Shown: one piece after another, positions 55,147 to 63,601 of the stretch | Layout: each line of letters starts with the position of its first letter | Numbering within the stretch: position 1 is the stretch's first letter | NCBI GenBank assembly: GCA_905480645.1 | Contig: CAJQRC010000002.1 | Span: 1 to 64,000 of the forward strand | Reading direction: 5' to 3' | Length of the DNA: 64,000 nt | Source of the DNA: an uncultured Tateyamaria sp. | GTDB lineage: Bacteria; Pseudomonadota; Alphaproteobacteria; Rhodobacterales; Rhodobacteraceae | Made by a program: the position numbers and the translations under genes | Notes under the pieces: generated by a model | Told to the model about the DNA's origin: nothing | What the model saw: the letters and a program-made list of their open reading frames with translations, nothing else | Databases searched by the model: none

Positions 55147-56244
55147 ATGAAACCACCTGTTTTTATTGGATCTGAAATTTACCGTCACTCAAGCTATGGG
55201 AGGTGGCATCCATTACGCGTACCACGTGTCTCGACTGTGATGGATTTGAGCCGCTCAATGGGATGGCTTCCATCTGATCGCTTCATTTCTAGTCCTTGCG
55301 TTAAGCCAGTAGCTTTAACTGCTTGGCATACGCCCGAATATGTTGCTGCCTTGTATGCTGCCGAAGCTGCGCAAAAAGTAAGTGATCGGGTTAAGTCTCA
55401 GCATGCATTGGGCACACCCTCAAACCCAATTTTTCCAGAAATGTATCGCCGTCCTGCAACTGCTGCAGGAGGATCAATTTTGGCCGGTGAATTGCTGGCT
55501 GATGGTGGTATCGTTTACCATCCAGCTGGCGGTACTCACCATGGGATGCCAGATAAAGCTGGTGGGTTCTGCTATGTTAATGACCCAGTTTTAGCAATCT
55601 TGTCGTTGCAGAGATCTGGTGCGAATCGCATAGCTTATATAGATATAGACGCTCACCATCCTGATGGTGTTGAGGTGGCTTTTGCTCATAAAACAGATGT
55701 TTTGATGATTTCAGTACACGAAAATGGGCTTTGGCCTCGGACTGGTACATTAGGAGTTACGGGTCAGGGTAGTACGGTGAATCTTCCTGTACCTCGTGGT
55801 TTGAATGATGACGAAATGGCCTTAATTCGTGATGAGGTTATTTTGCCACGCGTGGAAATGCATCAGCCAGATGCGATTATACTGCAATGTGGAGCAGATG
55901 GAGTCGAAGAAGATCCTCTGGCGCATCTCTCATTATCCAATCAGGCGCATTGGTCGATAGTTAAAGCACTCATGGGAATGGCCCCGCGTTTGCTTGTTTT
56001 AGGTGGTGGTGGATACAACCCTTGGTCCGTTGGTAGGCTTTGGACAGGTGTATGGGCCATTTTAAATGGTTTTGTGGTACCTGAAAGGTTAGATGCAAAG
56101 TCGGAAGCGGTGCTTCGGGAACTGCGCTTTGATGGTAATAGACGCGGTCGTAACCCACCAGATCATTGGTTCACCACTCTTGCGGATGTCCCTCGAACAG
56201 GTTTAATTCGATCTGAATTACGTGGGTTACTTCAAGCTTTATAG
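55147..56244 (+). CDS. Histone-deacetylase-family (AcuC/acetylpolyamine-like) amidohydrolase
   Basis: 365-residue zinc hydrolase that should remove acetyl or similar groups from an amine. The arginase-deacetylase fold motifs are all present: the catalytic His pair in AGGTHHGMPDKAGGFCYVND, zinc ligands in AYIDIDAHHPDGVEVAF, and the tail QCGADGVEEDPLAHL and LGGGGYNPWSVGRLW. The usual HHGDG reads HHPDG, a small deviation. Its last 13 bases overlap the convergent cupin gene. The substrate is unknown; proximity to the peptide-type transporter and to the M20 deacylase suggests catabolism of an acylated amine. Confidence 0.9.
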   Translation: MKPPVFIGSEIYRHSSYGRWHPLRVPRVSTVMDLSRSMGWLPSDRFISSPCVKPVALTAWHTPEYVAALYAAEAAQKVSDRVKSQHALGTPSNPIFPEMYRRPATAAGGSILAGELLADGGIVYHPAGGTHHGMPDKAGGFCYVNDPVLAILSLQRSGANRIAYIDIDAHHPDGVEVAFAHKTDVLMISVHENGLWPRTGTLGVTGQGSTVNLPVPRGLNDDEMALIRDEVILPRVEMHQPDAIILQCGADGVEEDPLAHLSLSNQAHWSIVKALMGMAPRLLVLGGGGYNPWSVGRLWTGVWAILNGFVVPERLDAKSEAVLRELRFDGNRRGRNPPDHWFTTLADVPRTGLIRSELRGLLQAL

Positions 56245-56627
56245 TCTTGGTCCGTTACATGTTCGAGCCACATTGCAGCGCTACCTTCTTGGGTCTCTTG
56301 TATCGCGATATGGGTCATGTGTGTTGTTGGTCCTGCTCCATGCCAATGTTCGACATTGGCTGGAATCCACACGCTGTCTCCTGCTTGGATTTTTTGTGGT
56401 TTTTCTCCACGTTTACAAATTAGGCCGCTCCCTTGAGTGATATGGAGTGTTTGGCCTAGTGGGTGGGTATGCCATGCAGTTCGTGCACTAGGCTCAAAAT
56501 GCACTATGAGAGCGTTAAGGCGAGCAGGCTCGGGAGCCATTGTAATCAGATCTTGCCATACTGTGCCTGCAAAGTAGTCTGGACTAGCACGTTGGCTGGG
56601 ACGGCTACCAACCGGATATATTTGCAT
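56232..56627 (-). CDS. Small cupin resembling Mn-dependent hydroxynitrile lyase
   Basis: 131-residue single-domain cupin. The front RTAWHTHPLGQTLHITQG carries His53, His55 and Gln59. VEHWHGAGPTTHMTHIAIQE carries His94 and His106. These are the metal ligands and active-site histidine that I recall for the bacterial cupin hydroxynitrile lyase of Granulicella, which has the same length. Many relatives are annotated only as cupins, so cyanohydrin cleavage is a possibility and not established. It lies downstream of the peptide-binding protein gene on the same strand. Confidence 0.85.
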   Translation of the reverse strand: MQIYPVGSRPSQRASPDYFAGTVWQDLITMAPEPARLNALIVHFEPSARTAWHTHPLGQTLHITQGSGLICKRGEKPQKIQAGDSVWIPANVEHWHGAGPTTHMTHIAIQETQEGSAAMWLEHVTDQDYKA

Positions 56628-56786
56628 GCGTTTTTTTGCCTCTTTGTTTTATCATCGATGCATGGCAATTTGTGCATCCGACTGTTTGCATTTGGTTTGA
56701 TAAATATTGTGTCTGTCTGGCCAATAGGAATGGCTATTCTTAGTGATATTAACTGCGTGTGGCACAGCATCCGCAGTTAATATTAA

Positions 56787-58259
56787 TTATTCGCCCCAAC
56801 TAACATTTGTTAGGTCTGTAGCTTGAGTGGGTGCGTTGCTCCATAGCCCCTTTATTTCCGCCTTGGCCACGGAGAGTTGTGCCAACTGGAATAGATATCC
56901 GTTTACTGCATCCTCTGAGATAATCCGTTGGGCATCGCCCATAAGAGTAGCACGCGTTTTGGGGTCTGTTGTCTTATTAAGTGTTTTTATTAGATCTTGG
57001 AAATTCGGGTTATCATATTGAAAATAGTAGTCTGGATTTGCATAGATGCCAATGTCCATTGGTTCTGTATGACTTACAATTGTTAAGCCAAAGTTTTTAC
57101 CACGGAACACGGTCTCTAACCATTGAGCCCATTCAACGTTAATAATCTGAGCTTTAATGCCTACTTCTGCCAATTGAGCCGCAATAATTTCCCCACCGCG
57201 ACGGGCGTATGATGGAGGTGGCAAGTGTAGTGTGGTTTCAAATCCGTCCGGCATTCCTGCTTCGGTTAAAAGGGAGCGCGCCTTGTCCAGGTTAAAAGAG
57301 GAATCATTTGTTAGATCTATGTATGCTGGGTTGTGCGGTGCGAAATGGGTTCCGATAGGAGTTCCATAACCAAACATTGCTCCATCAATGATTTCTTCAC
57401 GGTTTATGGCATGTGCCAGTGCCTGACGCACACGAACATCATTGAATGGTGCTTGTTTATTGTTTGTTGACAGAATTGTTTCACCTTCGGTTGAGCCAAC
57501 AAGTACTTGAAAGCGTGGGTCTGCTTCGAATTGAGGGAGGTTTTCTGGTGCGGGGAATCCGCTAAAAACATCTATATCTTCGGCCATCATAGCAGCAAAT
57601 GCAGCTGTTGGATCGGAAATGAATTTGAATGTCGCTTTGTTTAGGGCAGGGGTTTTACCCCAATAGCCTCCATAAGCACTTAATTCGATGCGGTCACCCT
57701 GGTTCCAGAGGTCAAATTTAAAGGGACCTGTGCCGATAGGTGTTTGCTTTATATTCTCAATACTTTCAGGTGCTACGATGACGGCATCCCCCCAAGCTAG
57801 ATTAAATAGCAAGTTTCCATTGGCCTCTGACAATGTGACTTTGACAGTATCTGGATCAACCACTTCCACACTGGTGATTGCTGAATAAAGTGCTTTTTGT
57901 GCGTTTGCACTGTCTTCGGCAAGAATTCGGATTAATGAGAACTTTACGTCCTCTGCATCCATTGTTGTGCCATCATGAAATGTGACGCCATTTCTTAAGG
58001 TAAACGTGTAAGATAACCCATCATCTGAAATTACCCATGATGAGGCGAGCCCTGGAACAATGGCGCCGTCACTGGTAAATCGGGTCAGGCCTTCAAAAAC
58101 GTTTGAATAAAGAACGGAATCAATAGCTCCGGCAGCAGCCGATGTGGGATCGAGATGTGGTGGCTCAAGTTGCAGAGCAACTGTAATATCTGTTTTGGCC
58201 CATAGGTTACCAGTGCTGAGCACTAATATGGCGGTGGTCATGATCAGTTTTTTAAGCAT
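56787..58259 (-). CDS. ABC transporter periplasmic substrate-binding protein, family 5
   Basis: 490-residue exported binding protein with a signal peptide (residues about 1-21, cleavage after NLWA). The family-5 signature is seen in LEPPHLDPTSAAAGAID, LASSWVISDDGLSYTFTLRNGVTFHDG and VRQALAHAINREEII. It should deliver a peptide or similar solute to the DppBC-DF transporter encoded at 51-54.7 kb. The separate location, with two other genes between, is unusual but not rare. Confidence 0.92.
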   Translation of the reverse strand: MLKKLIMTTAILVLSTGNLWAKTDITVALQLEPPHLDPTSAAAGAIDSVLYSNVFEGLTRFTSDGAIVPGLASSWVISDDGLSYTFTLRNGVTFHDGTTMDAEDVKFSLIRILAEDSANAQKALYSAITSVEVVDPDTVKVTLSEANGNLLFNLAWGDAVIVAPESIENIKQTPIGTGPFKFDLWNQGDRIELSAYGGYWGKTPALNKATFKFISDPTAAFAAMMAEDIDVFSGFPAPENLPQFEADPRFQVLVGSTEGETILSTNNKQAPFNDVRVRQALAHAINREEIIDGAMFGYGTPIGTHFAPHNPAYIDLTNDSSFNLDKARSLLTEAGMPDGFETTLHLPPPSYARRGGEIIAAQLAEVGIKAQIINVEWAQWLETVFRGKNFGLTIVSHTEPMDIGIYANPDYYFQYDNPNFQDLIKTLNKTTDPKTRATLMGDAQRIISEDAVNGYLFQLAQLSVAKAEIKGLWSNAPTQATDLTNVSWGE

Positions 58260-58409
58260 TTTGATCTCCTATTGGATAGATTTTGTCGTTTAGTTTTCCT
58301 TTTACCACGCTCTCTGTAAGTCTGGCATTGAAAATGCGCGATGTACTTTCTGAGCTCATAGATAGTTTTGACACCAGCTTAATTTGTTTTCAGTCCTTGA
58401 AAGTGAGCA

Positions 58410-59681
58410 CTAAGATTTTAGCAATAAAGTCTCTAAAGCATTACCCATAACTTTTGCACTGTCTAGCATATCAGTTATGCCGACCCATTCGTCTGGTTTG
58501 TGTGCTAATTCCAATTCGCCTGGCCCGTAAGCAATACAATTGTGCAATTTGCCAATTCGGTCGATATGCTTTTGATCATATGACCCAGGTGAGGCGACAT
58601 ATGTTGGCTCAACGCCAAGGATGCTTTCGATTGCGGCGTGCACAGTTTCAACCACAGGGGCTGAACGATCTGTCATGGAGGGCAAAACAACATTTAATTC
58701 GCGCATTTCGTACTCAAAATTGTCACGTGATGTCTTTAGGTTTTCCAACAAGTTAACAATTTCGCCGCGCACATCTTCGATATTTTCTTCAACCAAGAAA
58801 CGTCGATCTAGGACGATTCTGCAGCTGTCGGCTACACAGTGTGCAGGCAGACCGTCATAGTTGATGGGTTGTTCTGCTTGACCTCCATGAACTGAATTGA
58901 TGTTCATTGTAGAATTTCTTGCGCCTTTGGGTACAACAGGCATTTCTGTGTAGCGAGCAGCCATTGCAGGAAACAAATCTGTTTCAAACTTATTGAGAAC
59001 AGCTCCCATATGGCGTACTGCGCAATCACCAAGAAAAGGCATGGAGCCGTGTGCAATTTCACCCTTGGTTTCTATCTCTGCCCACCATCCGCCTCTGTGA
59101 CCAAGGCAAATCCGGTCTTTGTTTAGAGGTTCTGGAATGATGACGTGCTGGACGCGATCTGGAGAAAAATAGCCTTTTTCCGCTAAATAAGCTACACCGC
59201 CGTACCCACCCGATTCTTCATCTGCTGTTGCGCTGATTTCGATAGCGCCGTAAAAACTGTGGAATTCCTCGGCAAATGCTTCAGCTGCAATAATGGATGA
59301 AGCCAACCCGCCTTTCATATCACAAGCGCCTCGTCCATAGATCTTATCATCTTCGATCTCTGCGCCAAAAGGATCCCGCGTCCATCCTTGTCCCACCTCG
59401 ACGACATCGTGGTGGCTATTGAAATGTACACAATCACCGTCATGTGAGCCCATACGTCTGGCAACAAGGTTCCAACGTGGATAGGTGTCACTGTCACCAG
59501 GCGTACCATGCGCACGGATCATTTGAGTTTCGAAACCGTGCGTTTTTAACCGTTTATCGAGTAAGGTACATATCTCATGATAGTTTTTGCCAGGAGGGTT
59601 CAGTGTTGGAATTCGAATGAGTGCCTGTGTTAAAGCAATTAGGTCGTCTTTTTTGGTTTCAATTCGGTTTATGAGTGACAT
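58410..59681 (-). CDS. M20-family ArgE/DapE-type deacylase
   Basis: 423-residue zinc amidohydrolase of the acetylornithine deacetylase/succinyl-diaminopimelate desuccinylase group. Metal and catalytic residues are seen in VHFNSHHDVVEVG, GRGACDMKGGLAS, ATADEESGGYGG and IIPEP. The closing histidine is in ELAHKPDEWVGI. The start at 59681 (MSLINRIETKKDDL) was chosen since the 16 upstream residues lack homology. It is adjacent to the peptide-binding protein, so it may act on an imported N-acyl amino acid; the exact substrate is unknown. Confidence 0.88.
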   Translation of the reverse strand: MSLINRIETKKDDLIALTQALIRIPTLNPPGKNYHEICTLLDKRLKTHGFETQMIRAHGTPGDSDTYPRWNLVARRMGSHDGDCVHFNSHHDVVEVGQGWTRDPFGAEIEDDKIYGRGACDMKGGLASSIIAAEAFAEEFHSFYGAIEISATADEESGGYGGVAYLAEKGYFSPDRVQHVIIPEPLNKDRICLGHRGGWWAEIETKGEIAHGSMPFLGDCAVRHMGAVLNKFETDLFPAMAARYTEMPVVPKGARNSTMNINSVHGGQAEQPINYDGLPAHCVADSCRIVLDRRFLVEENIEDVRGEIVNLLENLKTSRDNFEYEMRELNVVLPSMTDRSAPVVETVHAAIESILGVEPTYVASPGSYDQKHIDRIGKLHNCIAYGPGELELAHKPDEWVGITDMLDSAKVMGNALETLLLKS

Positions 59682-59782
59682 TGTTATATCTTTGGTCTGT
59701 ATGCACGGATTGGCAAGGGCAGTGTTCAATTTTAATTTATTTTGACGGTACCGTTTTAAACCAGACGAGGGGATAAGTTTGT

Positions 59783-60658
59783 TTACAGTTTTCCCAAAGG
59801 AACTTTAAGTGCCATGTCACCAGTATTGTCTCGTGGGATTTCTCCAGCGCGCATGTTTACTTGTAAAGCAGGAATGATGAGGCTTGGCATAGCCAGTTGC
59901 GCATCTCGTTCTGTACGGAACTTTATAAAATCTTCGCGGGTTTTTCCATTACCGACATGTATGTTTTTCTCTCGCTCTTCAGCAACAGTAGTTTCCCACG
60001 CAATGGCCCGTCCACCGGGCCCATAATCATGGCAAATGAATAATCGCATGTTATCTGGAAGCGCCAACACACGCATGATGCTGTCATACAGTTCTCCTGC
60101 GTCACCTCCCGGAAAGTCTGCCCGGGCAGACCCACCATCAGGCATAAACAACGTATCTCCAACGAAAGCGGCATTACCCATTACATGCACCATACAAGCG
60201 GGCGTATGCCCAGGTGTATGCATGGTGAAACATTTCATGGTGCCAATTTCGTAGGTATCATTGTCTTCAAACAAGGCATTAAATTGAGATCCGTCACGTT
60301 GAAAATCCGTGCCTTCATTAAACACTTTACCAAAAGTATTTTGAATCTCTGTAATTTTGGAGCCAATGCCAATTTTGCCGTTTAGCTTTTGTTGAATGTA
60401 AGGTGCAGCTGAAAGGTGGTCGGCGTGGACGTGGGTTTCAATGATCCATTCTAAGGTTAAGTCGTTTTTCCGAATGTAGTTAATAATTGCATCTGCGCCA
60501 TCGAAGTTTAAAGCGCCTGCGGCGTAGTTAATGTCCATTACTGCATCGATAACAGCACATGCCGGCCCATTTGGCTCTTGCACCACGTATGAAATGGTAT
60601 TGGACCGATTATCAAAAAATGGTTCTATGGTGGGATGTTGCGATATGTCTACCCTCAT
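59783..60658 (-). CDS. MBL-fold hydrolase, persulfide-dioxygenase-like
   Basis: 291-residue metallo-beta-lactamase-fold protein with the metal motif ETHVHADHLSAAPY, a second ligand set in HTPGHTPACMVH and FVGDTLFMPDGG, and a late histidine in FICHDYGPGG. The pattern fits the ETHE1/Blh group, which oxidises glutathione persulfide. It overlaps a rhodanese gene by four bases, which supports a sulfide or persulfide detoxification role. Confidence 0.87.
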   Translation of the reverse strand: MRVDISQHPTIEPFFDNRSNTISYVVQEPNGPACAVIDAVMDINYAAGALNFDGADAIINYIRKNDLTLEWIIETHVHADHLSAAPYIQQKLNGKIGIGSKITEIQNTFGKVFNEGTDFQRDGSQFNALFEDNDTYEIGTMKCFTMHTPGHTPACMVHVMGNAAFVGDTLFMPDGGSARADFPGGDAGELYDSIMRVLALPDNMRLFICHDYGPGGRAIAWETTVAEEREKNIHVGNGKTREDFIKFRTERDAQLAMPSLIIPALQVNMRAGEIPRDNTGDMALKVPLGKL

Positions 60659-61065
60659 TTGGTTTCTCCACTATTTGGTATGTCATGCTCTGTCAGTCCA
60701 CCCTTGGCAGTCCAATTTGAGAAACCGTCGCGAATGTGAGCTGCCTGAAAACCCATATCTTGAAGCGTCGCTACTGTTAGAGCAGAGCGCCAGCCAGAGG
60801 CGCAGTGGAATTTTTTTTTATCAGATTTTCTACAAGTCTTTTTAAATAACGGGCTATCAGGATCGACCCAAGGCTCAATCATACCTCGAGGAGCATGAAA
60901 AGAGCCAGGTATATATCCACTGCGCTGACGTTCACGAATATCCCTGATGTCTACGATAATTACATCTGGATCATTCATCATATTAATTGCTTCGCTTGTT
61001 TCGATCCCTTCGATCCGCGCGTGGGCATTTTCCACTAGTGTGGCGGCAGAATTTTTAAGGCTCAT
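60655..61065 (-). CDS. Rhodanese-domain sulfurtransferase
   Basis: Single-domain rhodanese of 136 residues, moving sulfane sulfur via a cysteine persulfide. The active-site loop is FHCASGWRSALTVATL, and VIIVDIRDIRERQRSGYIPG is the family core. The start at 61065 (MSLKNSAATLVE) drops 12 upstream residues without homology. Its stop overlaps the MBL-fold start (ATGA). A short inverted repeat CTATC-CATAC-GATAG (61074-61088), nine bases upstream, might be an operator. Confidence 0.9.
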   Translation of the reverse strand: MSLKNSAATLVENAHARIEGIETSEAINMMNDPDVIIVDIRDIRERQRSGYIPGSFHAPRGMIEPWVDPDSPLFKKTCRKSDKKKFHCASGWRSALTVATLQDMGFQAAHIRDGFSNWTAKGGLTEHDIPNSGETK

Positions 61066-61174
61066 CGTGTATCCTATCCATACGATAGTTAAGTGTGCCA
61101 TTCATGTTTAAATTCAGCAAGATAATTTGGGATCAATGATAATTGGGCATGGGCTTGAAATGGTAGTGATACTT

Positions 61175-62404
61175 TTATTTTATTTTTATATTGGGGGTGG
61201 GAAAGCATGTAGACTTCTGTTCTGTTGCTTCTTGCCAGCGTCCAATAGAACGCCGAGTTTTAAAGCCAATCAAGCCGTCCACTCCGCCAACATCGTGTCC
61301 AAGTGATTCTAAAGAGTACTGCATTTCTGCAATATTTGATCGATGTAGCTTTGTTGAAGTATCCCAATGAACTGTGAAATCACTGACGCCATACTGAATT
61401 CTATCTCCGATATGACCAACAAAAAGAGCATATAAATCGCTTTTATTATACTTTTTTAAAACATAAAAATTAGGTGTTACGATAAACGATGGACCATGCC
61501 TGCCCGCAGGCATCATTAAAAACCCCTCGCCATTTAATTCATGATCAGGAAATGGTCGACCAGATACACGGCGTATGCCCATTCCCTGCCATTTAGAGAT
61601 CTGTCTTCCTTGATCAGGACCCTCAAGCGTGCATGAAACTGATGGTGGAACTGTTACCTCAAATCCCCAATCACGGCCTATTATCCATCCATGTTGTTGA
61701 AGGTATGTGCCAATTGACGCAATTGTGTCTGCTTCTGATGTCCAAATATCTACCTGACCGTCACTATTTCCATCTGTTCCATATTTAAAAAAATTCGTTG
61801 GCATAAATTGAGGTTGGCCAAGCGCACCAGCCCAACTACTTTTTAGCTGCCCGTTAGGTGCGAGCTTAGCCTGTGCTATCTGTAGGGCTGCTATAAGCTC
61901 ACCCTCAAAATAATTTTTTCGCGTACTCATAAAAGCTTTGGTTCCAAGCACTTCAAAAGCATCATAGGATATGTTGGCACGCCCATAAGCACTCTCACGT
62001 CCCCAAATTGCCAAGATTATGCGTTTAGGAACGCCAGTTTTTATCTCCACAGCATTAAGTGTTTTCGCATATTTTTTCGCTATTTGACGGCCTACAGAGG
62101 TGGCGTTATTCACAGAATTATGCCTGAAGTATTTTTTTGGCCCACTAAATTCTGCTTGTTTATGGTCCTTAGGTACTAATTTTTTAGTGCCGGACGGAGC
62201 AAGATTGGGAAGCTCCCAATTTAGCGTAACACCCAAGAATGCCGTGTCGAATGTATCGCGTGATATACCTTTTGATTGGGCCTGAGGCCAGATGTGTTGT
62301 ATCAACCAGCGCTTATACTCTTTTTCGATAGCAGCTTTATTTTGCGCTTGCGCGTTTGTTGCTAGAAAAAAAATAAATGTGATTAAAACGATAAATAGTT
62401 TCAT
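61175..62404 (-). CDS. Lytic murein transglycosylase (MltB type)
   Basis: 409-residue exported peptidoglycan lytic enzyme with a signal peptide (residues about 1-20, cleavage near AQA). The catalytic glutamate is in LAIWGRESAYGRANI, and SSWAGALGQPQFMPTNFFKYG and IASIGTYLQQHGW are MltB hallmarks. A C-terminal peptidoglycan-binding domain (MQYSLESLGHDVGGVDGLIG) follows. It is on the same strand as the cyd genes but separated by 75 bases. Confidence 0.93.
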   Translation of the reverse strand: MKLFIVLITFIFFLATNAQAQNKAAIEKEYKRWLIQHIWPQAQSKGISRDTFDTAFLGVTLNWELPNLAPSGTKKLVPKDHKQAEFSGPKKYFRHNSVNNATSVGRQIAKKYAKTLNAVEIKTGVPKRIILAIWGRESAYGRANISYDAFEVLGTKAFMSTRKNYFEGELIAALQIAQAKLAPNGQLKSSWAGALGQPQFMPTNFFKYGTDGNSDGQVDIWTSEADTIASIGTYLQQHGWIIGRDWGFEVTVPPSVSCTLEGPDQGRQISKWQGMGIRRVSGRPFPDHELNGEGFLMMPAGRHGPSFIVTPNFYVLKKYNKSDLYALFVGHIGDRIQYGVSDFTVHWDTSTKLHRSNIAEMQYSLESLGHDVGGVDGLIGFKTRRSIGRWQEATEQKSTCFPTPNIKIK

Positions 62405-62479
62405 CGAGGTTATATCAGATAGTTGGTTTGAATTAAGTACACAGCTGGCTTTCTGATTTCAGCGTTACAAACAAAATAT

Positions 62480-62590
62480 TCATGGTGAAATTAATATTCG
62501 GATTGTAAATGCAACAATCCCAAGTGCTATGATACTTGCGGCCCAAATTATGATAAACCAACCAATTTTTTGCATTGTTGGTATTATCAT
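62480..62590 (-). CDS. DUF2474-family small membrane protein of the bd oxidase
   Basis: 36-residue single-helix protein (MIIPTMQKIGWFIIIWAA front, then ASIIALGIVAFTIRI). Size, position and helix match the DUF2474/CydX-type subunits that stabilise cytochrome bd oxidases. Its ATG shares a base with the cydB stop (TAATG), so translation is coupled. It is too short for ordinary gene callers and easily missed. Confidence 0.8.
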   Translation of the reverse strand: MIIPTMQKIGWFIIIWAASIIALGIVAFTIRILISP

Positions 62591-63591
62591 TAATGGAATC
62601 CTTCTTCAGGTCCAACCTTGCCACGAAAAACCCAATACGCATAAGCCGTATAAGTAAGGATCATGGGAACCAAAACCACTGTACCAACTAGAGCAAAACG
62701 CAGGCTTTCGTCCGGTGCGGCTGCTTCTACTATGGTTAGATTGGGTGGTAAAATATTGGGATAAAAACTGATGCCAATTCCTATGAAGCATAATATAAAT
62801 AGGGATAACGCTGCAAAAAACGGCTGCCCGTCTTTTCTAGCTCGCAATCCTGCAAACAAAGCCCATGCAGCTATCAAAACTGCGCTAGGTACTAAAACAG
62901 TAAGAATACCGGTCGGTAGGCTGAACCAACGTTGAAAGTAAATTGGGTCTTGAAACGGTGTAAAAATGCTTATCACACCAATAAAAAACAGAGTGGCAGT
63001 AGCGAGCCATCGCGTATAGTGTTTCATCTGTTGCTGTAAACTATTTTCAGTTTTCAAAATTAACCATGTTGATCCCAGTAGAGCATAGCCGATAACAACT
63101 GCGCAACCTGTTAGGACTGAAAACGGAGTGAGCCAATCCCACCAGCCTCCTGCGTAAGATCTATCAGTAATTTCTATTCCTTGTACTAAAGAACCGAGTG
63201 CTATGCCCTGCATGGCAGCTGCGACAAGTGATCCACCACAGAATGCCACGTCCCAAACTTTTTTCCACCTCTTCGTACGCCAGCGGTACTCAAAAGCTAC
63301 ACCTCGAAATATTAACGCCAAAAGCATTAAAATTATGGGCATGTAGAGTGCTGGCATTATGATAGAGTAGGCAAGTGGGAAAACTGCAAATAATCCCCCT
63401 CCTCCCAAAACAAGCCATGTTTCATTGCCATCCCAGATGGGAGCAATGGAGTTCATCATTGTGGCTTTATCCTGCTCATTTTTGGCAAATGGAAATAAGA
63501 TACCCACACCTAGATCAAATCCGTCCAGCAGCACGTAAGTTAGAACCGCAAATGCTATGATCCCAGCCCAAATGAAAGAAAGTTCAAACAC
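62590..63591 (-). CDS. cydB: Cytochrome bd-type ubiquinol oxidase subunit II
   Basis: 333-residue, eight-to-nine-helix subunit of a bd-family (CioB/CydB) quinol oxidase that reduces oxygen without pumping protons. The front FELSFIWAGIIAFAVLTYVLLDGFDLGVG and WDGNETWLVLGGGGLFAVFP (residues about 52-71) are diagnostic. A GTG start follows AGGAG that overlaps the cydA stop. It gives high-affinity or cyanide-tolerant respiration, a usual target of RegA in relatives. Confidence 0.95.
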   Translation of the reverse strand: MFELSFIWAGIIAFAVLTYVLLDGFDLGVGILFPFAKNEQDKATMMNSIAPIWDGNETWLVLGGGGLFAVFPLAYSIIMPALYMPIILMLLALIFRGVAFEYRWRTKRWKKVWDVAFCGGSLVAAAMQGIALGSLVQGIEITDRSYAGGWWDWLTPFSVLTGCAVVIGYALLGSTWLILKTENSLQQQMKHYTRWLATATLFFIGVISIFTPFQDPIYFQRWFSLPTGILTVLVPSAVLIAAWALFAGLRARKDGQPFFAALSLFILCFIGIGISFYPNILPPNLTIVEAAAPDESLRFALVGTVVLVPMILTYTAYAYWVFRGKVGPEEGFH

Positions 63592-63601
63592 TTAGTCGCT
63601 C

